Source of the DNA: Phymorhynchus buccinoides
Lineage: Eukaryota; Mollusca; Gastropoda; Neogastropoda; Raphitomidae
Direction of reading: 5' to 3'
NCBI GenBank assembly: GCA_017654935.2
Contig: CM065694.1
Coordinates: 1,547,013-1,611,012, forward strand
DNA: 64,000 bases
In this document: piece after piece, positions 57,228 to 64,000 of the stretch
Position numbering within the stretch: the stretch's first letter is position 1
Layout: each line of letters begins with the position of its first letter
Program-made: the position numbers and the translations under genes
The notes under the pieces: model-generated
The model's input: only the letters and a program-made list of their open reading frames with translations
What the model was told of the DNA's origin: nothing
Database searches by the model: none

Positions 57228-57403
57228 TAGTTGTTGTCATTGTCGTACCCTGCCTTAAAGACTCCAAGGATCATCCCAACAGCCGAAGCAATTGAACACT
57301 ATGGTACAAAGGCACCAGCTAGGGATGAGAACATTCCGTGTGTGACCATTTTTGATTACCCCGCCATGTGGGCAGCCACACTCCTACTTCGGAGGATTTT
57401 GGA
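57228..57403 (+). mobile_element. Family B retroposon, copy in intron 1
   Basis: Shares AAAGACTCCAAGGATCATCC, GATGAGAACATTCCGTGTGT and TACTTCGGAGGATTTTGG with the other family B copies. Confidence 0.75.
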
Positions 57404-59640
57404 CAGATAATGTTATGCTACGAGATTGCCATGGCTAAAGACAATCCCCGCATATCTATGCAGAACAAAACATTTTGATGTAGCCTTGGTGTTCTAGCTT
57501 ATGTCAATTGGTCTGACACAGCCTTACACCAAGGTGTGGGTGATTTAGTGTCATAGGCTTCACTAAAAGGAGAAATGTATCTTTTAAATTCAAAGTGGGT
57601 GGTTTTTTTGGGGGGGTTAAATGTCTGTAGTTTATTGTGTTACATCATACAGTTTTCGTTTTTGTTTTATGATTATGTCATGCACTTTTCCTTTACTGTA
57701 CGACACCTAAAATAATCTTTAACATAAAAAAATCATATACTTCATTCACTCTTGGTGAAAGGTTTTGGCAGCATTTGCCTTTTTCAATGAGGTTGCTAAG
57801 CAAACAAGAGTCTACTGGGGCAGGCTTCCGCAACATTCAGATCTGATGACATTATGGTGTTGATCTTATGTTCCATGTTCGCCTGGAATAACTGAACCAG
57901 CAATACACCATAAGGACAATGGTCACCAGATACCATTGCAGTTTCTGGAAAACTTCATGCCATTGTAATCTAGACAAGATCATACAAAAACATAATCAAG
58001 TCCTGCACACACATGCGTATGCACACATGCGCACACACATACACACGCACGCACACACACACCTTTCAGCTTTAAACATACTATGCATATCGTATTCCTA
58101 GCATACACGAAAGCATGTACGTACTCTTTCACACACACAAACACACATGCGCCATTTAATCATATCTTCTTTTTTTTGGCCATCTCTCTTCTCCAAATTC
58201 GCCATAGTTCCATCTTTTCCTCTTTAAAGAAAGACAGCTGCGCAACACCCCCCCCTTCCCATTATCTGTCTCTCTCTTTCATTTCATGAAAGAAAAATCA
58301 ATATCTGTCAAATCACAAGACAGAAAGAAAAAAAAGTGGAAAACAAACAAGAAAAAAAAGAAAAAATACACATGATATGGATCTGGTTGCATTAACCTTT
58401 CACTCTGACCTTCGAAACCTACATGAGCCCAATCACATCCACATTTCTGATGGTAAGAAACGCTTTTTATTCCAAAATATCAAAAAGAAATGAATGTACA
58501 AAATGACTGAACAGAGAAAGAAAATAGATGGCGAGGTGAGAAAGGATGACAACATCTAATAAAAGAAATGAAAATGCTGACAATGGTAACAAAAACAAGA
58601 CGAGAACATTCTTGATTAATCGATGAAAGGGCATCACCTATCTTTCAATGAGAAGTGAACAGGCAGAATCGAATCAATGAACAAAAAAAACGTGTCCATG
58701 AAGCTTGCGCATCAATCAAATGATGTTAAGTGCACAAGCATAAAAATACCTGCACACTCAAGTCAGTGAGTGCAAGTCAAGAAACAGCGAACATCTTTTC
58801 TTCATTTTTACCTTTATCCGGGGTTTTTTGTGTGTGTGGTTTTTTCCAATTTCATCACACTCTATCTCTGTCTCTGTCTCTGTCTCTCTTCTCTCCTCCC
58901 TCCCTCTCTCTCAATCAGGCTGGAAGAATATGAGTGGGTTTTTTCTTGCTGTTCATCAACTACGAATGAGCTCCAACATACAGTCAACAGTTACCAGGAG
59001 TTGTCCTATTTGCATCACCAACTGAATAATTTATTAAGAACAATACTTAATTACTTATCAAGTCGTTTAGAGGCAAGTCGGCAACCCATAAACATTGCAT
59101 GTTGCTGAGTCACTTTGGTGGAGTTTAATGGTACAATTTCTGATCAAAAGTTTCAGTAGTCAAAATACAAATAAAAGCTATACAGCTTGAAGAAAATATG
59201 TTTTATCACTGCAGAGAAGCAGAGCCAATATAAGCCATGCATTTTGCTGCAATGCTACAAGCACAACTGTTAACATACTGTTGTTGCACATGCATTCTAT
59301 TGCACATTTCTTGTTACCGATTCTTCATTCCCAAACACCCTGGGACCACACAGATTATAGTCACTCTGAGTGAATTAAACAAATTAAGCATTAGCACACG
59401 CTCTACTTTCACAAAATTACGATTCTGTGGGTTAAAAACGTTGTTTTATACTTCCATTTTGAAATACCGGTAATCACTAAACATTTCCAAACCATTGACA
59501 AAGACTTGTGTCCCTCCATTCCTTATTTCTCAGTTTCTGCACTGGTTGACTTTGTTCAGTAATTCACAGAAACAGGAAAGACTGTAGACCCACATAAGAT
59601 CCCTTCCACGAGCAATTTCTTCAAAATTGTAAAAGAATCC
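57404..59640. other. Intron 1, no recognised gene
   Basis: AT-rich intron. A CA/GC-rich patch lies at 58000-58060. A GAGTCACTTTGGTGGAGTTT segment at 59108 resembles repeat family E. No exon or RNA recognised. Confidence 0.5.
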
Positions 59641-59668
59641 GCTATTGCTTTCCCCTACTGAAACTCAC

Positions 59669-60011
59669 CTGTCGTAATATGTCCATCGAATATCTTATCA
59701 CTGGAGTGGTTCCCATCCTTGAAGATAAGGAACCGGTAGGACACGCCCGGCAGCAGCTGAGCCCCGGTCCTGTAAGTGATATTGCCCTCCACCAGGTCAA
59801 ACGGCGGATAGTAGAATTCGTCGAAGAAGTAAAAGCCAAAGCTGCGATGCCACGAGACTTGATAGAAGGTGGCGTTTTCATCAACGCTCCATTTCAGCGT
59901 CACTTCAGATTCCGTGGAGCTCAGGACAGCGATTGGATCCTGGCTGCGGCATACCCCAAATAACAAGCATATCTGCAATAGAAAGGGGGGGAAAATAATC
60001 AAATGTCTCAT
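59669..60011 (-). CDS. Exon 1: possible signal peptide and FN3-1
   Basis: Starting at the ATG at 60009-60011 (A at -3), the protein opens with Met-Arg-His, a hydrophobic run (LIIFPPFLLQICLLFGV) and CRSQ, a plausible signal peptide. FN3-1 follows, with LKWS (B strand), LLPGVSYRF (E-F region) and the end ITTG. Asn-glycosylation motifs NAT, NIT and NHS are visible. The donor is CAG|GTGAGT, phase 1. An in-frame upstream ATG at 60059 would only add a charged leader. A perfect acceptor (CTATTGCAG) ends at 59973, so the exon may really be 59669-59972, phase 0, with the hydrophobic stretch being an intron pyrimidine tract. Confidence 0.75.
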
Positions 60012-60725
60012 TTTCAAATCACTATCGTTTAACCCTTTGCCTTTTTGTGCTCTGCCCATTTAAACATCAGGCTGCACTCCCAGCCTGCTGGTTCTGAGAG
60101 AGAGCTACTAGATTTATTACAAACAAAAAAATTACAAAAACCAGCTGTGAAAAGTTTGCAAATTCTGTAAAATTGCACAATGAGTTTAGAGAGTCATTCC
60201 GACGCAAATAGCATCATTTATAATAACATGGATGCAACTGGAGAAAATCCAAAGACAGGCAAGGCAGGGGTCCAGGGGCCGCCCATGCCCCTGTTGGGGG
60301 GTCAGGGGGCAACGACCCCCATGAAGCTGAATAAAAAGCAAACTCATACTCAATTTGAAGCTTATTCCAGGCTTGTAAAGTGAGAATTCAACACTTTTTT
60401 CCCCTTGAACTTTGAATCAATTTTTTGGGGGTGGTCAAAATTTGGACAAACAGACGCCGCCTTGTATCCGAGGCAAGGTTGCATCCATGTAGTAAGCTTT
60501 CTCTGCTCATCAACAGTCTTTAGATTGATAGGGAGGCCATTTGACAGGCACTGCCACTGGCACTTGCACTACTGCCACCGACAGTTGCACTACTGCCACC
60601 GACAGTTGCACTATTGCCACTATTGCCAAGGTCCATTTTAGTTTATTCGCAGTATTGAATGTGACTGGCCCATCATCAGTTATTTCGTCAAGGTGTGGTT
60701 ATTTGGAACTCACTATTAGATTACC
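60012..60725. other. Sequence just upstream of exon 1
   Basis: Either 5' untranslated/promoter sequence or intron, depending on how exon 1 begins. A three-copy GCACTACTGCCACCGACAGTT repeat (18-21 bp) is at 60563-60625. No TATA box or other promoter element can be called with confidence. Confidence 0.45.
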
Positions 60726-60727
60726 CC

Positions 60728-60728
60728 T

Positions 60729-60784
<56 letters not shown>

Positions 60785-61150
60785 CCTCTCCTCTCCTCTC
60801 CCTCTCCTCTCCTCTCCTCTCCTCTCCTCTCCTCTCCTCTCCTCTCCTCTCCTCTCCTCTCCTCTCCTCTCCTCTCCTCTCCTCTCCTCTCCTCTCCTCT
60901 CCTCTCCTCTCCTCTCTCTCCTCTCCTCTCCTCTCCTCTCCTCTCCTCTCCTCTCCTCTCCTCTCCTCTCCTCTCCTCTCCTCTCCTCTCCTCTCCTCTC
61001 CTCTCCTCCTCTCCTCTCCTCTCCTCTCCTCTCCTCTCCTCTCCTCTCCTCTCCTCTCCTCTCTCTCTCCTCTCCTCTCCTCTCCTCTCCTCTCCTCTCC
61101 TCTCCTCTCCTCTCTCTCCTCTCCTCTCCTCTCCTCTCCTCTCCTCTTCC
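60728..61150. repeat. (CT)n then (CCTCT)n pyrimidine tract
   Basis: About 50 bp of CT followed by about 370 bp of the pentamer CCTCT with occasional slips. Strict pyrimidine/purine strand asymmetry. Leu/Ser and Arg/Glu open frames are artefacts. Confidence 0.95.
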
Positions 61151-61159
61151 CCCACCTGT

Positions 61160-62120
61160 AAGTACCCTCACTCTCTCTTATGCACTTTGTATTTATTAAA
61201 CACCTCAAACTAGTAATTCATTAACACTGTACACCTTACCTGCTTGGGTGTGTAAATGAAAAATTAAAAGACGATTTTATACAATAGCTTAATCAACTAA
61301 GAACTTGTAAAACGGCACAAGCCCATTGGCACACACGAACAAACAGCTTTAATTGTTTTACCTGTCTTTCCTAAAAACTGCACACTATATGAAACAACTG
61401 TAACACAAAACATGAAGATTCCAAAATAACAGAGGGTGGGCTCTACTATAGTCTGATCATCTCTTAGCACTTTCTTTTGTGTAATTACACACAACTGATG
61501 TGAAAATACATTAAATTAAAGATTCATTCATTCTTAACACTTTCTTTCGTTCCACAAAGGCCCAAATTGTTTACAGCTTACAAAATCAAGACTGCATACA
61601 AACATGGATGGATTAGATAAAATGTACAAGTCTACAACATTTAGAATTTAAAACCCTTTCACCGCCAGCCATATTTCAGCCACAAATTGCCATTAAATGC
61701 TCCTGGGTAGAGAACAAAATCCATCTGCAGTATTGGGGATTCTTCTGTGACATATATAAAATAAGGTCTATCCTTACTTCCCTAAACTAAGACAATAGGG
61801 TCTTTGGATAATAGACCCCAATTTGATGCCTTTTAGTGACATAGGTGTTAAATCACTGTGGTGCTAAAATGTGACTTAGGCGGTGAAAGGGTTAAGCTTC
61901 GACCAATCAAAACGCAATTTTTTTTATCAAAATGCACACACAAAAAAGTTCTATTTTCCTATCCTTCAAGAAGCTTCTACTAGTACTACCTTCCATATAA
62001 TTTTAAGACAGTAGATGTTGAGGAAAACAGGAGACAAACCAACAAGCAGACACAGACAAAGAGATTGAGAAGTAAAAATCATGTTTTGAAACAGGTCTAG
62101 CACAGATTCTAACTGTTTTT
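61160..62120. other. Upstream flank, mostly without features
   Basis: AT-rich sequence with one piggyBac-type MITE (61648-61895). Nothing else is recognised. Confidence 0.5.
61648..61895 (-). mobile_element. piggyBac-type MITE, copy 3
   Basis: Same family in reverse orientation. The right end is GGCGGTGAAAGGGTTAA, while the left TTAA is degraded. It holds the uninterrupted sequence AGTGACATAGGTGTT that serves as the empty site for the insertion in copy 4. Confidence 0.75.
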
Positions 62121-62125
62121 TACTA

Positions 62126-62224
62126 ACCGTGTTGTTCAGATGTGGAATAATCTACCAATTAGCATAAAGAATGCACATAACATTGATGAACTCAAAAATA
62201 GTTTCCAGAAAACCCAAATTTGAA
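62126..62224 (+). pseudogene. LINE reverse-transcriptase C-terminal scrap
   Basis: A plus-strand frame reads NRVVQMWNNLPISIKNAHN, then IDELKNSFQKTQI and a stop. This is the same WN-LP ... F tail pattern as at 11921 but in a diverged copy. Nothing upstream is intact. Confidence 0.6.
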
Positions 62225-62786
62225 AACAAAATTTAAAAGTTTTGATGAATAAACAAAGCCATTCTTAAAAAAAAAAATACTTTTTGATTAGTTTTAGTTT
62301 TAAGGAGACGCAAACCACTTTTATTTTTAAAGTCAAGTCAAATTCACTGAAAAGGGCTGTGAGGCCTATAAATAGCCCTATATCTACCTACGTACCTACC
62401 TACCTAGATTCAAACAAGCTAAGCCACAGAATTTCATGTATAAAAATCTACAAACTGAGCTATTCCCAACTCTTCTTAATCTTATTCTTATGTCTAAAAT
62501 CTTATCCAAAATTCACTTCCAATACAAGAATAGGCTCACACTCATGCTAAATACGGCTTTAGTTTTGACTAATTACTAAGGGGTCAGGTTTGAAGTATTT
62601 GTGGCCATCAACCTAAATGTATAAACTCTACTGATCTAAAGCATACGATGGAGCTAAGATCGACAATAGGCAGCTGATCTCCCTTTGTCACTGCACAGAC
62701 TATAACATTTAACAGTTTAACATTCTGAGATTCTCTCTGGTCAATGTCAAAGCTCCTTACACAATACTGGCTCTAAAATTCAAAGG

Positions 62787-63216
62787 GTTAACCCTTTCAC
62801 TGCCAGCCATATTTCAGCCAAAAATGTCCATTCAATTTACCTGCGTAGAGAACAAAATCCATCTGCAGTATTGGGGATTCTTCCGTGACATATATAATAA
62901 TGTCTATCCTTATTTCCCCAAACTAAAACAATAGGATCTTTGGATAATAGACCCCCATTTTATGCCTTTTAGTGACATACCATATTTTACGGACTATAAC
63001 TTTGTGTGTATAAGGCGATACTTTTTCCCAGACTGAGACCCCTGCACCTTATAATGTGACTGATAATATAGTAAGAAACTACAATAACAGAATCTGAATT
63101 TTGTATAAAATTTGGGGGGTGCGCCTTATAATCAGGTGCGCCTTATAGTCCGAAAAATACGGTAGGTGTTAAATCACTGTGGTGCTAAAATGCGACGTTG
63201 GCGGTGAAAGGGTTAA
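62787..63216 (-). mobile_element. piggyBac-type MITE, copy 4, interrupted
   Basis: Same family and orientation as copy 3, bounded by TTAACCCTTTC and GAAAGGGTTAA. It is split by a 183-bp element at 62980-63162. Confidence 0.78.
62980..63162. mobile_element. mariner-type MITE inserted in the piggyBac-type MITE
   Basis: The ends CCATATTTTACGGACTATAA and TTATAGTCCGAAAAATACGG are inverted repeats and are flanked by TA on both sides (62978-62979, 63163-63164). Removing the segment and one TA gives exactly the AGTGACATAGGTGTT of copy 3. TA duplication is typical of Tc1/mariner elements. Internal GCGCCTTATA motifs are shared with the larger relatives at 16182, 17357 and 33544. Confidence 0.85.
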
Positions 63217-63270
63217 ACCTTTGGCTATCTTGTACTTTAGTCACCCCTCCCCTCAATGTTTGTCACTGAA

Positions 63271-64000
63271 ATGTCCACTGAGAAGCAACATTCTGCCATT
63301 GGGGGAAAGGGATAGGGTTAGGATCAGCCTAGGAGTATTGTCATAAAATGTCCACTGAGAAGCAACATTCTGCCATTGGGGGAAAGGGATAGGGTTAGGA
63401 TCAGCCTAGGAGTATTGTCATAAAATGTCCACTGAGAAGCAACATTCTGCCATTGGGGGAAAGGGATAGGGTTAGGATCAGCCTAGGAGTATTGTCATAA
63501 AATGTCCACTGAGAAGCAACATTCTGCCATTGGGGGAAAGGGATAGGGTTAGGATCAGCCTAGGAGTATTGTCATAAAATGTCCACTGAGAAGCAACATT
63601 CTGCCATTGGGGGAAAGGGATAGGGTTAGGATCAGCCTAGGAGTATTGTCATAAAATGTCCACTGAGAAGCAACATTCTGCCATTGGGGGAAAGGGATAG
63701 GGTTAGGATCAGCCTAGGAGTATTGTCATAAAATGTCCACTGAGAAGCAACATTCTGCCATTGGGGGAAAGGGATAGGGTTAGGATCAGCCTAGGAGTAT
63801 TGTCATAAAATGTCCACTGAGAAGCAACACTCTGCCATTGGGGGAAAGGGATAGGGTTAGGATCAGCATAGGAGTATTGTCATAAAATGTCCACTGAGAA
63901 GCAACACTCTGCCATTGGGGGAAAGGGATAGGGTTAGGATCAGCCTAGGAGTATTGTCATAAAATGTCCACTGAGAAGCAACATTCTGCCATTGGGGGAA
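63271..64000. repeat. 77-bp tandem array running off the window
   Basis: At least 9.5 nearly identical copies: GTCCACTGAGAAGCAACATT, CTGCCATTGGGGGAAAGGGA, TAGGGTTAGGATCAGCCTAG, GAGTATTGTCATAAAAT. Only rare changes are seen (CATTCT/CACTCT, GCCTAG/GCATAG). The unit holds a TAGGGTTAGG telomere-like word. Confidence 0.95.

Noticed and set aside
60695..61208. Leu/Ser or Arg/Glu proteins
   Set aside because: CT and CCTCT simple repeats only; no codon structure or splice context.

Overview
The window is eukaryotic. Almost all of its coding content belongs to one gene on the minus strand. I could assemble 26 exons from about position 60011 down to 61, and every splice phase agrees with its neighbours. 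They encode a possible signal peptide, 15 fibronectin type III (FN3) domains and then a cysteine-containing domain made by the last two exons. That last domain carries the look of the membrane-proximal ectodomain of R3-subtype receptor protein tyrosine phosphatases (the PTPRB / PTPRJ / Ptp10D group). The transmembrane segment and phosphatase domain would lie below position 1. About 4.7 kb of coding sequence (roughly 1568 codons) is spread over 60 kb. Microsatellite-rich introns, many short non-autonomous transposons, tRNA-derived SINEs and an invertebrate-style U2 snRNA fit a lophotrochozoan, probably a marine mollusc. The species is an inference.

Layout, high to low coordinate (direction of transcription). 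64000-63260: a 77-bp tandem array running off the window. 63250-60012: upstream or intronic sequence with piggyBac-type and mariner-type MITEs, a LINE scrap and a pyrimidine tract. 60011-45781: exons 1-8 (FN3-1 to FN3-5), with a U2 snRNA gene at about 48.1 kb and a U4-like sequence at about 51.4 kb inside introns. 45780-33392: exons 9-10 (FN3-6) around an 8.7-kb intron that contains about 69 copies of a 90-bp satellite nested in two transposon-like inverted-repeat elements. 44.4-42.7 kb: an array rich in perfect TGACGTCA palindromes. 33391-11227: exons 11-22, almost all accompanied by local tandem arrays. 11226-61: exons 23-26, with large introns full of old repeats.

The most unusual pattern is that nine of the 26 exons are followed by tandem arrays whose repeat unit is the end of that same exon plus its 5' splice site plus a piece of intron (exons 10, 11, 13, 14, 16, 17, 19, 20, 22; from 1 to about 25 extra copies). 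In two cases (exons 5 and 11) the acceptor side is repeated instead or as well. The real exon is always the most upstream copy of a donor-side array, so the introns carry serial decoy splice donors. In exons 10 and 11 reading through into the array stays in frame.

No other protein-coding gene is supported. The many long open frames lie in simple repeats and satellites.
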